Positions 25,497 to 34,008 of a stretch of DNA of 48,421 nt are shown here, one piece after another. The stretch lies in contig JAFDYG010000473.1 in assembly GCA_018267545.1 (NCBI GenBank), positions 1-48,421 of the forward strand, given 5' to 3'. This DNA comes from Bacteroidota bacterium. Lineage in GTDB: Bacteria; Bacteroidota; Bacteroidia; Chitinophagales; Chitinophagaceae. The first letter of the stretch is position 1; each line of letters opens with the position of its first letter. The translations under genes were made by a program, and so were the position numbers. The notes beneath the pieces are model-generated. The model saw only the letters and a program-made list of their open reading frames with translations. It made no database searches and had not been told where the DNA came from.

Positions 25497-26249
25497 CTAT
25501 TTATCCAGTGGTACGATTCCCAGGTCTCCCTTCATTCCAAAGGCGAGACCTGTTTCGTATTTGGACTCCGTGAGAATCGACACCACGTGCTCCCCTACTT
25601 TGCGCGGTGGCATCGGGGCGCCAAAGCCGGCGGCAACGGTTTCAACGGAGACGCCTCTGCGCTCAGCGTATACCTCGATCGCCTTGCGGCCAAGCGCTGT
25701 ATCGCCTACGATTTGCATCGGGACGATGGCCTGGAAATGAATATCGAGCCCGAGGCTTTTAGCCACGCCGTTGGCATAGTCCGCCATGAACCAGAGCATG
25801 CGTTTGGCCCCGGCATAGCTACCGGATAGCGGAGAACCATTTACCGCAGCCCCGCTGGATCCGACAATCACCCGGCTGCCCTGCGGCAGCGGGAGACGAA
25901 TGGCCTCCTGCAGCCAGTGAAATCCCGCTTTTACATCGACCTCCCATACCCGGGTGAAGTCTTCCCAGCTGTATTCATGAAGAGCAGCCATTGGAGGCGT
26001 CTCGCCGGCGTTCAGGACCAGCACGGCCGGCCTGACTTCCTGCAGAACCTTGTGTGCAAGCTTTTCATCGGTAACATCTCCCTGAATAATACTGACTCCT
26101 AATCGCTTCGAAACAGCATCGAGCCGTTGCGGGTCGCGTGCTACGACGGTTACCAGCGCACCTTGCGCTACGAGGGCTTCTACGATGCCGAGTCCCAGCC
26201 CCTGGCTTCCACCGGTGACGACGGCTTTTTGTCCTTTTAGTGTTTGCAT
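25497..26249 (-). CDS. Short-chain dehydrogenase/reductase
   Basis: A 250-residue classical SDR. TGGSQGLGLG at 12-21 is the cofactor loop, LNAGE at 79-83 replaces the usual NNAG, and the active site has Ser131/132, Tyr145 and Lys149 (YAGAK). The mid-region GDVTDEKL fits an adenine-ring pocket. The substrate is unknown. It is divergent from the GlxA-type regulator across 118 bases, and such pairs often have the regulator controlling the reductase. Confidence 0.9.
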   Translation of the reverse strand: MQTLKGQKAVVTGGSQGLGLGIVEALVAQGALVTVVARDPQRLDAVSKRLGVSIIQGDVTDEKLAHKVLQEVRPAVLVLNAGETPPMAALHEYSWEDFTRVWEVDVKAGFHWLQEAIRLPLPQGSRVIVGSSGAAVNGSPLSGSYAGAKRMLWFMADYANGVAKSLGLDIHFQAIVPMQIVGDTALGRKAIEVYAERRGVSVETVAAGFGAPMPPRKVGEHVVSILTESKYETGLAFGMKGDLGIVPLDK

Positions 26250-26322
26250 GACTTAAAATTGAGAAACGAATGTAGTACTGATTTCGGGTGGGTGGAGGTG
26301 GCGAATTGGACCTTTGAAGGGG

Positions 26323-26353
26323 TTGTTTTGGACACGTCGATTGCTTATCTTTA
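26323..26353 (+). promoter_or_regulatory. Putative promoter of the GlxA-type regulator
   Basis: TTG at 26323-26325 and TATCTTTA at 26346-26353 (one mismatch to TAnnTTTG) are 20 bases apart, ending 14 bases before the start codon. Spacing and sequence fit the Bacteroidota primary sigma factor. Confidence 0.4.
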
Positions 26354-26367
26354 TTCAAAGAGTTTTT

Positions 26368-27336
26368 ATGAAGCACGTGTCCATCATCATTCCCCAGGGA
26401 GAGCCGATATTGAGCTGTATTACCTTAGCCTATGAGGTGCTGGTACGGGCGAATCAATATCACCAGGGGCCAAAGCTAAAGGTGGAGATCGTCGGCAAAA
26501 GGAGCAGGTCCCATGAAGGGCTGTTTTCAGTACAGCCTCATAAACACTATAAGGATGTCGACAAGACCGATCTTATCATCATCCCGGCCATACAAAAGAA
26601 TTTCGACGGGGTCCTCAAAGAAAACAAAGCCCTCATCGAATGGGTCAGGGATCAGCACCTGGCCGGCGCGGAAATAGCCAGCCTTTGTACCGGCGCCTTT
26701 CTTCTGGCGTCTACGGGATTACTCCAGGGAAGACAGTGCTCCACACACTGGCAGGCCGCTAACGCCTTCCGGCAGCTGTTCCCCACCGTGGATCTGGCTA
26801 CGGAGAAGCTGATCACCGACAACCACGGACTCTATACCACGGGCGGCGCGATCTCTTCTATGAATCTCGTCCTGTACCTGATAGAGAAAAATTTCGACCG
26901 GGAAACGGCCATCTATGTCGCGAAGGTCTTCGAGATCGATATCAATAGAAGCAGTCAGTCTCCCTTTATCATTTTTGTCGGTCAAAAAAACCATGAAGAC
27001 GACCAGATACGAAAGGCGCAGCTGTTTATGGAGAACAATGTCGGTGAGAAGATACTGGTCTCGGAGCTGGCGGACAAATTCGCCATCGGCCGACGGCATT
27101 TTGACCGGCGTTTTATAAAAGCAACCGGGAATACACCCGCAGAATATCTGCAGCGGATCAAGGTCGAAGCGGCGAAAAAAGATCTGGAAACGACCCAGAA
27201 GAATATCCACGAAGTGATGTATGATATCGGCTATTCCGATATAAAGGCGTTTCGCGAAGTGTTCAGGAAATATACGGGGCTATCGCCGCTGGATTATCGG
27301 AACCGGTATAATAAAGAAACCGCAGTCGTTTTCTAA
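26368..27336 (+). CDS. GlxA family transcriptional regulator (DJ-1/PfpI plus AraC)
   Basis: A 322-residue regulator with an N-terminal DJ-1/PfpI-like domain (about 1-190) and a C-terminal AraC double helix-turn-helix (about 220-320). The nucleophile elbow SLCTGAFLLAS carries Cys107. The AraC part shows SELADKFAIGRRHFDRRF and DIGYSDIKAFREVFRKYTGLSP. Members often control amino acid or aldehyde metabolism; the ligand here is unknown. The ATG at 26368 gives the typical N-terminus MKHVSIIIPQGE. Its stop overlaps the convergent gene's stop by four bases. Confidence 0.92.
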   Translation: MKHVSIIIPQGEPILSCITLAYEVLVRANQYHQGPKLKVEIVGKRSRSHEGLFSVQPHKHYKDVDKTDLIIIPAIQKNFDGVLKENKALIEWVRDQHLAGAEIASLCTGAFLLASTGLLQGRQCSTHWQAANAFRQLFPTVDLATEKLITDNHGLYTTGGAISSMNLVLYLIEKNFDRETAIYVAKVFEIDINRSSQSPFIIFVGQKNHEDDQIRKAQLFMENNVGEKILVSELADKFAIGRRHFDRRFIKATGNTPAEYLQRIKVEAAKKDLETTQKNIHEVMYDIGYSDIKAFREVFRKYTGLSPLDYRNRYNKETAVVF

Positions 27337-28001
27337 GCACCTGCTTTTTTATTTCGGGTAAATACTACGACCAGCCCCCCTACTACCACCAATATAAAAA
27401 CCATTGCTCCGTAACGTCCAATGTTTTTGCCCAGCTGATAGGTTTTTACCTGCCGGTGAAAATCACCCGAATATTCCTTTACCGGGCGGGGAAATGAAAT
27501 GGACGAATAATACCGGGATAACATGTCGTAGCTGGTCATGTTCATCGGCTTATACATAAAAAAGACAATCGTGTAGAAGTGACTGTTGACAAGGACGATG
27601 TAAGTGAACCTCTCCTCGTAGGTGCTGTCCTGTGAGTATGTCGAATGCACCCATTTTCCTGTGGTGCCGCCAAAGGAAGTATCCGTAATGGTCGTCTTAT
27701 AAGATTTGACCGATTTTGCATTTAGATAGCCTTTGATAAAGCCATCGTAAAGCGCCATCAGCTCGCTGGCGTTTTTGACTTCGAATGGCTTTTTGACGTA
27801 GTTGGCCTGGAGTCCATAACCTTTGAAGTGGCTTCCTGTTACTACGACTTTGGGAGAATCTACCTCGTAAAGATTACCAGGGATGGAGATGGACAAGTCT
27901 TCGGTAACTGTCCTTTTTTTCCAGGCAGAATCCTGGCTATGACCGGAAGTGGAAAGAAGAAGAAAACAAGCTACAGAGGCGAATAAGGGTTTCTTTGTCA
28001 T
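27333..28001 (-). CDS. Exported protein with C-terminal membrane anchor, unknown function
   Basis: A 222-residue protein with a signal peptide (about 1-22, ending SGHSQ), a soluble middle domain of about 170 residues and a single transmembrane helix near 197-216 (AMVFILVVVGGLVVVF) followed by a short basic tail. The middle part has SISIPGNLYEV, then FGGTTGKWVHSTYS and FTYIVLVNSHFYTIVFF, a strand pattern seen in small periplasmic proteins that assess folding or bind lipids, but I do not recognise a family. The topology predicts a periplasmic domain held at the inner membrane. It is divergent from the dienelactone hydrolase gene across 84 bases. Confidence 0.75.
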   Translation of the reverse strand: MTKKPLFASVACFLLLSTSGHSQDSAWKKRTVTEDLSISIPGNLYEVDSPKVVVTGSHFKGYGLQANYVKKPFEVKNASELMALYDGFIKGYLNAKSVKSYKTTITDTSFGGTTGKWVHSTYSQDSTYEERFTYIVLVNSHFYTIVFFMYKPMNMTSYDMLSRYYSSISFPRPVKEYSGDFHRQVKTYQLGKNIGRYGAMVFILVVVGGLVVVFTRNKKAGA

Positions 28002-28085
28002 GGGATACGGATTTACAATCTATAAACGCGTATCCCGGTTTTTGCGTATATTTAGTTCCCTCTATACAAATTCAAAAAACTTTTT

Positions 28086-28976
28086 ATGCAAATAAAGAAA
28101 GAAGACGTCAAGCAGGAAGTATTCGACCTGTATGACGCCTATGCGCATAACCGGCTTAGCCGGCGCGATTTTATGGAGAAGCTTTCTCTCTATGCCATCG
28201 GCGGTGTCACTGTCTCCGCTTTGATGAGCTTTCTGATGCCCGACTACAAGAATAACATCCAGGTAAAGGCCGACGACCCACGCCTGAAGTCCGAATATGT
28301 CACGTATAAATCCGAGAAAGGTGGAGGAACGATCAAGGCGCTTCTCTCCCAGCCTGTCGACGCAAAGAAGAAGCTGGGAGGCGTAGTTGTCGTTCATGAA
28401 AACCGCGGCCTGAATCCCTATATCGAGGATGTCGGCCGAAGGACGGCCCTGGCTGGATTTATCTCCATTGCTCCCGATGCGCTGACACCGCTGGGCGGCT
28501 ATCCCGGTGACGACGACAAAGGCCGCGAGATGCAGTCCAAAAGAAATAGGGACGAAATGCTGGAAGACTTTATCGCCGCTTATGAATACCTGAAGAACCA
28601 TCCCGACTGTAACGGTAAGATCGGCGTGGTCGGTTTTTGTTTTGGCGGAGGCATCGCCAATATGATGGCTGTGCGAATCCCCGAGCTGGCGGCTGCCGTT
28701 CCTTTCTATGGCGCCCAGCCTTCGAAGGACATGGTCCCGCAGATCCATGCGTCCCTGCTCATCCACTACGCAGGGCTCGACACCCGTGTCAATGAAGGGT
28801 GGCCGGCTTATGAGGCCGCTTTGAAAGAGAATAAAAAGGAGTATACTGCTTATATCTATCCCAATGTCAACCACGGCTTTCATAACGATACGACACCCCG
28901 TTATGACAAAGCCGCCGCGGAGCTGGCCTGGCAGCGGACCATCGAGTTCTTTACGGCAAAACTAAATCATGCCTAA
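28086..28976 (+). CDS. Tat-exported dienelactone hydrolase family protein
   Basis: A 296-residue alpha/beta hydrolase of the dienelactone hydrolase family. The triad is readable: Cys185 in GFCFGGG, Asp232 in AGLDTR and His263 in VNHGF, with the supporting Glu105 in HENRGL. The N-terminus is unusual: a 24-residue charged region, then a twin-arginine motif SRRDFMEK at 25-32 and a hydrophobic stretch with [15 protein letters not shown]. It is therefore probably exported folded and either cleaved or membrane-anchored. Close relatives such as YghX act on unknown esters or lactones. The LuxR gene begins eight bases before its stop. Confidence 0.9.
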   Translation: MQIKKEDVKQEVFDLYDAYAHNRLSRRDFMEKLSLYAIGGVTVSALMSFLMPDYKNNIQVKADDPRLKSEYVTYKSEKGGGTIKALLSQPVDAKKKLGGVVVVHENRGLNPYIEDVGRRTALAGFISIAPDALTPLGGYPGDDDKGREMQSKRNRDEMLEDFIAAYEYLKNHPDCNGKIGVVGFCFGGGIANMMAVRIPELAAAVPFYGAQPSKDMVPQIHASLLIHYAGLDTRVNEGWPAYEAALKENKKEYTAYIYPNVNHGFHNDTTPRYDKAAAELAWQRTIEFFTAKLNHA

Positions 28977-29433
28977 ACGGACCATTCTTTATGGTCTTGC
29001 GATGGCTGTTCTCCTGTTCCTGCTCAAGTGGTTCGAATGGAAATGGATCATCCTGGACCACTCCTTAGAGATCTATAGCGGCGCGCTCGCGCTGCTTTTT
29101 ACCGGCGTCGGCGTCTGGGCGGCCCTTAAATTGGCCAGGCCTAAGGTAAAGACAGTTATAGTAGAGAAGGAAGTGTTGGTACACCCTGAGCCGGCACCCC
29201 CGACGCCCTTTACGACCGACCCCGACCAGCTTGCCCGTCTTGGGCTTAGCGCCCGGGAGCTGGAGGTTCTGCAGCTGATGGCCGAAGGGCTCAGCAACCA
29301 GGAGATCGCCGCCCGTCTCTTCGTGTCGCTCAATACCGTCAAGACCCATTCTTCCAATATCTTCACCAAAATGGACGTGAAACGCAGAACTCAGGCCATC
29401 GAACAAGCTAAAAAATTGAAAATCATTGGATGA
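28969..29433 (+). CDS. Membrane-anchored LuxR-type helix-turn-helix protein
   Basis: A 154-residue protein with two hydrophobic segments (about 7-20 and 34-54) and a linker rich in Pro and Glu (about 58-82). The C-terminal LuxR/GerE domain (about 90-150) has [28 protein letters not shown] and [16 protein letters not shown]. There is no receiver domain, so the DNA-binding part would be tethered to the inner membrane facing the cytoplasm. The trigger is unknown; the eight-base overlap with the dienelactone hydrolase gene implies coupled translation and a linked role. Confidence 0.88.
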   Translation: MPKRTILYGLAMAVLLFLLKWFEWKWIILDHSLEIYSGALALLFTGVGVWAALKLARPKVKTVIVEKEVLVHPEPAPPTPFTTDPDQLARLGLSARELEVLQLMAEGLSNQEIAARLFVSLNTVKTHSSNIFTKMDVKRRTQAIEQAKKLKIIG

Positions 29434-29519
29434 TTTTGAACTAAAAACCAAAATCACCCGAAAGTATGAGGCTGGCGCCACTGGAATCCCTCATTTTTGA
29501 CTCCTAAACTTTTTACAAC

Positions 29520-30053
29520 ATGAAAAGGAATATTCTTGTCTTTGGCGGCATTGCCGGACTCATCGTTTCTATCTGGGTGGTCTGCCTGGCTTTTGTTGGA
29601 CACACCAATGACTATGGGGAGCTGATCGGCTATGCTTCCATGATCATCGCCTTTATCTTCATCCTGGTCGGGGTCAAGAACTACCGGGATAAGTATAACC
29701 AGGGAGTCATTAGCTTTGGAAAGGCCTTCAGGGTTGGGTTGGGGATTGCGCTGGTCGCCTCCACGATCTATGTTATAGTATGGCTGATCGAATATTATTG
29801 CTTTATCCCCGATTTTATGGACAAGTATGCGGAAAGCATGATCAAAAAGGCCACCGCCAGCGGAGCCACTAAGGAGGTGCTCGATAAAAAGATCAGCGAA
29901 ATCAATGGTATGAAGGAGCTTTATAAGAATCCGTTGATGGTCATCGGCTTTACTTATCTGGAGATATTGCCGGTAGGCGTTATTATTGCATTGATTTCGG
30001 CCCTGGTTCTGAAACGCAAGACAGCAAAACCAGCTGTTGCGCTTGCGGGGTAA
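29520..30053 (+). CDS. DUF4199 family membrane protein
   Basis: A 177-residue inner-membrane protein with four predicted helices at about 5-26, 36-52, 70-92 and 140-165. Family markers are GYASMIIAFIFILVGVKNYRDKYNQGVI near the second helix, SFGKAFRVGLGIAL before the third, and a charged helical loop (about 105-135) before the fourth. DUF4199 is common in Bacteroidota with no assigned function. The next gene starts 11 bases later, so these two are probably one transcript. Confidence 0.85.
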   Translation: MKRNILVFGGIAGLIVSIWVVCLAFVGHTNDYGELIGYASMIIAFIFILVGVKNYRDKYNQGVISFGKAFRVGLGIALVASTIYVIVWLIEYYCFIPDFMDKYAESMIKKATASGATKEVLDKKISEINGMKELYKNPLMVIGFTYLEILPVGVIIALISALVLKRKTAKPAVALAG

Positions 30054-30064
30054 CCCGGATTAAA

Positions 30065-30829
30065 ATGAAACTGGAAACTTATACTCCCTGCGATGCTTTG
30101 AAGCCTTTTATCGAATCCTACCTGTTTCAGGAGATAAAGGACGAGACTTCTTATCGGGTTCTGCCCGGTACTGGTCTCGTCATAGGCTTTCAATACAAGG
30201 GGAAGCTATCCCGCATCGACGAGGGCACGGAAAGGCCGCTGGCTATTTCCGGGGTTTCAGGGTTGGCCGACCATAGCCGGACCTTTCGGAATTCGGCCGG
30301 CATCGGAACGATCCTGGTCTTTTTTAAAGAAGGAGGAGCCGTGCCGTTCTTTCAACAGCCTTTGCACGAGCTGTTCCGGGAAAGCGTTTCGCTGGACAAC
30401 TTTATGCTTCGCTCCGAGCTGCTCAGCCTGGAAGACCAGCTGGCATCGGCCAAATCCAATCCGGCCAGGCTGGTCCGGCTTGAAAAATTCCTGATCGGCA
30501 GAATGCGGGTTATCGAACCTGACCGTCTGGTACTGGCCGCACTCACGCTCATTCACCAGCGAAAGGGGAACGTCGTGATTGGAGAATTGGCCAGGGACCT
30601 GCATACCAGCCTTAGCCCCCTTGAGAAAAGATTTCGGGCGGCAATAGGGGCTTCTCCAAAAAAATTTGCCGGCATCGTACGGTTAAAGCACCTCATCCAG
30701 CAATATGATCCACAAAATTCTTTGACAGAACTGGGATACCAGGCTGGTTTCTATGACCAGGCGCATTTTATTAAAGAATTTAAAGCATTTACCGGCGAGA
30801 TACCGCAGACCTTTTTCCTAAAAAAATAG
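30065..30829 (+). CDS. AraC family transcriptional regulator
   Basis: A 254-residue regulator with an N-terminal sensory domain of the type often attached to Bacteroidota AraC proteins (about 1-140, with YRVLPGTGLVIGFQYKG and FKEGGAVPFFQQPLHEL). The AraC DNA-binding part (about 155-254) shows GELARDLHTSLSPLEKRFRAAIG and ELGYQAGFYDQAHFIKEFKAFTGEIPQ. Its ligand is unknown. It lies between the DUF4199 gene (11 bases upstream) and the hemerythrin gene (62 bases downstream), which are plausible targets. Confidence 0.9.
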   Translation: MKLETYTPCDALKPFIESYLFQEIKDETSYRVLPGTGLVIGFQYKGKLSRIDEGTERPLAISGVSGLADHSRTFRNSAGIGTILVFFKEGGAVPFFQQPLHELFRESVSLDNFMLRSELLSLEDQLASAKSNPARLVRLEKFLIGRMRVIEPDRLVLAALTLIHQRKGNVVIGELARDLHTSLSPLEKRFRAAIGASPKKFAGIVRLKHLIQQYDPQNSLTELGYQAGFYDQAHFIKEFKAFTGEIPQTFFLKK

Positions 30830-30891
30830 AAAAACGATTTTTTACAATTCCACCCTTTTTCTCCTTTGGATATTTGCTGAAACAAGCAACT

Positions 30892-31560
30892 ATGCAAAGA
30901 ATGAAGACCTACGACGTTCCACACAAAGGACTCCGGAATGCATTGTCTCAGTTATCTCTTCTGGCCGGTAGCACGGATTACAAGAATTCGGCGGCAGTTG
31001 AAAAACTCTGCCTCCTGGGCCGCGACGTATTCAGCCTCCTGACCGTCCATGCTGCCGATGAAAATGAGGTAACGTTGTCAGAGCTGGAGAAACGCTGCCC
31101 GGGATGCTCGCAGCACGACGTCGAAGACCATGAGAATATTCATCAGACGCAGGATAACCTGGAGCGGCTGCTTGCCGACATCCATGCCGATGTTCACGCC
31201 GGAAAGGACGCATCCGAAAAAGGCGACGAATTCTATCTGGCATTCAGTGAATTTCATGGTGTCTATTTGGAACATACAGCCGAAGAAGAGCGCGTAACAC
31301 AACCTTTGCTTTGGCAGCATTTTACCGACGAAGAGCTGGCGGCTCACCGCGGGAAGATCATGGGGAAACTTTCTCCGCAGGTATTGTTGACCTGGTTTAA
31401 ATTTGTCGTGCCGGCGCAGAGTCCGGAGGAAAGAAGCGCTTTGTTGTCTGGGTTCAGGAAGATGGCGGCCGAACCTTTTTTCAGGGAAGCGATGGGGGTT
31501 ATCGAGAAGGTACTATCTTCGGAAGAATATCAATTTCTTCAATTAAATGGAACAATTTGA
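30892..31560 (+). CDS. Hemerythrin-like domain protein
   Basis: A 222-residue soluble helical protein with the His/Glu spacing of hemerythrin-like di-iron proteins: VHAADENEV near 52-60, DHENIHQTQ near 86-94, and FHGVYLEHTAEEE near 125-137, enough residues for a two-iron site. Such proteins bind oxygen, NO or iron, or act in repair of iron centres; the role here is not defined. I start at the ATG at 30892; a TTG at 30874 would add six residues, and a further ATG lies at 30901. The SUKH gene begins 14 bases before its stop. Confidence 0.82.
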   Translation: MQRMKTYDVPHKGLRNALSQLSLLAGSTDYKNSAAVEKLCLLGRDVFSLLTVHAADENEVTLSELEKRCPGCSQHDVEDHENIHQTQDNLERLLADIHADVHAGKDASEKGDEFYLAFSEFHGVYLEHTAEEERVTQPLLWQHFTDEELAAHRGKIMGKLSPQVLLTWFKFVVPAQSPEERSALLSGFRKMAAEPFFREAMGVIEKVLSSEEYQFLQLNGTI

Positions 31561-31969
31561 GAATATACAAGTTTGGGTAGAAAATGTTGTATCATACTGG
31601 ATGAATTCTGGTGTTAAGTTGGGCCGTGGTGCATCAACTACAGAAATCATAGAAGCCGAAGCATATATCGGCATGTCATTTCCCAAGGCTTTTGTCGAAT
31701 TATATAAACGAGTGGATGGGTTTATAGACTATGATATGAACCAGCATATGGTTTCATTATGGCCTCTTCAAAGGATCCGGGAAGAGTATGAGGCAAGCGA
31801 GGACAAGAATTTTATTGTTTTTTGCGATTGGTGCATACAATGTCACCATATTGGCTTCTTGAAGAATGCCAACGGTATTTATAAGAGCTATGATGAATTC
31901 AATCCCATGGCGCATACCTTTGAAGAAGCCATAGAGTTGATTAATGATGGATCGGATTCGATTTATTAA
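31547..31969 (+). CDS. SMI1/KNR4 (SUKH) family protein
   Basis: A 140-residue soluble protein with the SUKH fold pattern: GASTTEIIEAEAYIGMSFPKAFVELYKRVDGF near 27-58, a WPLQRIREEYE segment near 72, FVIFCDWC-like strands near 88, and a C-terminal TFEEAIELI. SUKH proteins include immunity proteins against nuclease and deaminase toxins, but also housekeeping members. It is much more AT-rich than the hemerythrin gene it overlaps by 14 bases, suggesting a separate origin. No toxin gene is visible. Confidence 0.85.
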   Translation: MEQFENIQVWVENVVSYWMNSGVKLGRGASTTEIIEAEAYIGMSFPKAFVELYKRVDGFIDYDMNQHMVSLWPLQRIREEYEASEDKNFIVFCDWCIQCHHIGFLKNANGIYKSYDEFNPMAHTFEEAIELINDGSDSIY

Positions 31970-32032
31970 TTGGCGACTTTTTAAGTTTTCTCCAACCCAT
32001 CTCCTAAAACGACACTTCGTTCAGTTTCAGCA

Positions 32033-32061
32033 TTGAACGGCCATGGCTGATGATAGTTTTG
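32033..32061 (+). promoter_or_regulatory. Promoter of the ZU5 lipoprotein gene
   Basis: TTG (32033-32035), 18 bases, then TAGTTTTG (32054-32061), an exact match to TAnnTTTG. The -7 element ends 19 bases before the ATG at 32081. One of the clearest sigma-A type promoters of this phylum in the window. Confidence 0.65.
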
Positions 32062-32080
32062 CAAAAAAACTTTATCAATC

Positions 32081-33364
32081 ATGGCATATGTATTTAAAAG
32101 ATTGGCACAGGTGAGTCTATCCATTATACTCCTGACTTTTATTTCTTGTGGTTGCCGGAAAACTTCTGCAAACAATGGCGGAAACAATAATGGCTCGGAT
32201 ACCAGTGCAAACAATAACGGTGGATCCGGGCCGACAGCTACTCCTGTCGGGAAACCGGTAGGCGCTGCACAATCGATCGTAGTCGGACCTGCTGGCGGGT
32301 CGTTTATCAGCGAGGATAACCGGCTAAAGCTGGATTTTCCCGCGGGCGCTGTGTCGGCGTCAACGACCATTACGATACAGCCGGTCGAAAATCAATGTCC
32401 AAGCGGTTCGGGGAATGCCTATCAGATTACCCCGCATGATCTCAAGTTTAATTATCCGGTTAAGCTGACGTTCAGCTACGGCGATAGCGACGTGGTCAAT
32501 ACGATTCCAATGGGGTTGACGATAGCCTATCAAGGGACGGATGGCGTCTGGCGTGCGCCGGAAAGGATGACAAAAGATACGCTCCACCAAAAAGTATCGG
32601 TGCTGACCAACCACTTCAGCGGCTGGAGCTTGTTCCGCGCTGTCGAGCTGTTACCCTATACCACCGTGATGGAGCCGGGCAGCTCGCTCGACCTGAATGT
32701 CGTCAGCTATATCGATTTTAGTAAAGACTCGCTAATCCCGATACCCGGGTATTTGGAACGCAAGAGAAAATTGGTAAAGACCTGGAATTTGAGTGGTGAA
32801 GGAAAGCTGACCCCTAATGAAAACCAGGCCACATACATAGCGCCTAGCAGCGTTCCGTCCCGTAACCCGGTTGCCGTGTCCGCTACACTGAACACATCAG
32901 GAGTGGAGAAGTTTATATTGGTATCGAATATCTATGTCGGCAATCAGGGGTTGACCTTTCGGATCGACAATGGTCCATGGATGAACGGACCTTCGATGGG
33001 TGCGCATTTCAATGGGTACAATTATGAATTTACCGCTGCAAATTCGAGCACTTCACAGGCCGACGGGGTTACTATTAAATGGATGGGCGGCTCGCATCTC
33101 AATGAATTTATCAGATGGGATCGTATTTGGCCCAGCTTTCAATATGCCGAGCAGCCTACGATTAGCTATACTCAGCTGCTGTTACCTTCGGGAAAAGCGA
33201 GTCCGGGGGGAATTTTCTTCTACCAGGCCAGCAAGACCTCAGCTACTCCGTATGTGATCGGGAATTTTTACCTGCAGCCGGCGCAGAAGACCGTTACTTC
33301 GGGCGGCGTACCTCAATTTTCGACGCATAAGATCGAGGGTTTCTTCAAGGTGAAGTGGCAGTAA
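32081..33364 (+). CDS. Lipoprotein with ZU5-like domain
   Basis: A 427-residue exported protein. The signal peptide ends at Cys23 (FISC), a probable lipidation site, followed by an Asn/Gly/Ser/Thr-rich linker (about 28-58). A ZU5-like beta domain covers about 63-190, with VVGPAGGSFISEDNRLKLDFPAGAVSASTTITIQP as its hallmark in broken form: GPAGGSF, LDFPAGAV and ITIQPV. The remaining 230 residues are strand-rich, contain an Ig-like stretch with ATYIAPSS, and are not recognised. Probable surface or periplasmic adhesion or sensing protein; function not shown. Confidence 0.82.
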   Translation: MAYVFKRLAQVSLSIILLTFISCGCRKTSANNGGNNNGSDTSANNNGGSGPTATPVGKPVGAAQSIVVGPAGGSFISEDNRLKLDFPAGAVSASTTITIQPVENQCPSGSGNAYQITPHDLKFNYPVKLTFSYGDSDVVNTIPMGLTIAYQGTDGVWRAPERMTKDTLHQKVSVLTNHFSGWSLFRAVELLPYTTVMEPGSSLDLNVVSYIDFSKDSLIPIPGYLERKRKLVKTWNLSGEGKLTPNENQATYIAPSSVPSRNPVAVSATLNTSGVEKFILVSNIYVGNQGLTFRIDNGPWMNGPSMGAHFNGYNYEFTAANSSTSQADGVTIKWMGGSHLNEFIRWDRIWPSFQYAEQPTISYTQLLLPSGKASPGGIFFYQASKTSATPYVIGNFYLQPAQKTVTSGGVPQFSTHKIEGFFKVKWQ

Positions 33365-33392
33365 GTTGTCGTTCATATGAAGGCGAGAGGCG

Positions 33393-33962
33393 TCATGTAC
33401 CCATAAGTCTGACTCCGCTCGCCTTTAATTGTTCCGCCCCTTTCAACACCCCCCAGCTACCGATTTTCAGCGTAGCCATTTTATTGTGGATTTGATATTT
33501 TAGCTTCCGTGAAGTTTGTTCGATGTTTTTCCAATTCCAGGCATTTACGGCACCATTAACTCTATTTACAGATTCCCATTTCTGCGCCCCTTTTTCATTG
33601 AAATGACCTATATGGGAATGAAACAAAGCATTGTCTTTTATCCCTCCGAAGTATAATTGCATCATACCCCAGCCTTCGCTTGTATAGCGGAAAGTGTGCC
33701 CTTTGCAATATTTGGGATTAAGCTCGACTTTTCGGATTAGAACCTTACCTCCAAATTCCGGCGCCCAGCAATTCAATGTTATAGCATACGAGCTGCCATT
33801 TTCCAAATCGAAACGGGACTCAATCTCAGAAGCGCTTCTATACTGGTTTATTTCCTGGCCAGGTGGGGAAGAGAGATCGAATACTTCCAGCGACGTTTGC
33901 GTAAAAATGAAGTTCAGAATTTCGATCTTATCCTGTTTGTCTGCAAAAAAATCGTAGGTCAT
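33393..33962 (-). CDS. Conserved protein of unknown function
   Basis: A 189-residue soluble protein beginning MTYDFFADKQDKIEILNFIF. The sequence has a strand-rich middle with GGKVLIRKVELNPKYCKGH, then TSEGWGMMQLYFGG, SHIGHFNEKGA and a C-terminal RKLKYQIHNKMATLKIGS. I remember similar proteins scattered in bacteria without assigned function, but cannot confirm this. No catalytic motif is evident. The gene is AT-rich like the DUF4279 and SUKH genes. It is divergent from permease 4 across 142 bases containing two AAACCGGAC repeats. Confidence 0.7.
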   Translation of the reverse strand: MTYDFFADKQDKIEILNFIFTQTSLEVFDLSSPPGQEINQYRSASEIESRFDLENGSSYAITLNCWAPEFGGKVLIRKVELNPKYCKGHTFRYTSEGWGMMQLYFGGIKDNALFHSHIGHFNEKGAQKWESVNRVNGAVNAWNWKNIEQTSRKLKYQIHNKMATLKIGSWGVLKGAEQLKASGVRLMGT

Positions 33963-33976
33963 AAATGGGGCTGATT

Positions 33977-34008
33977 AAACCGGACGGACAATGTACTAAA
34001 ACCGGACA
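33977..34008 (+). promoter_or_regulatory. Two AAACCGGAC repeats upstream of permease 4
   Basis: AAACCGGAC occurs at 33977-33985 and again at 33999-34007, 22 bases apart, about two helical turns. The second copy is part of TGTACTAAAACCGGACA (33992-34008), nearly identical to the site before permease 1. TGGCA (34061-34065), nine bases, then TGCT (34075-34078) lies between it and the start codon. Confidence 0.45.

Noticed and set aside
28062-28883. 273-codon minus-strand open frame opposite the dienelactone hydrolase gene
   Set aside because: Antisense shadow; the opposite strand has an intact catalytic triad and Tat signal.
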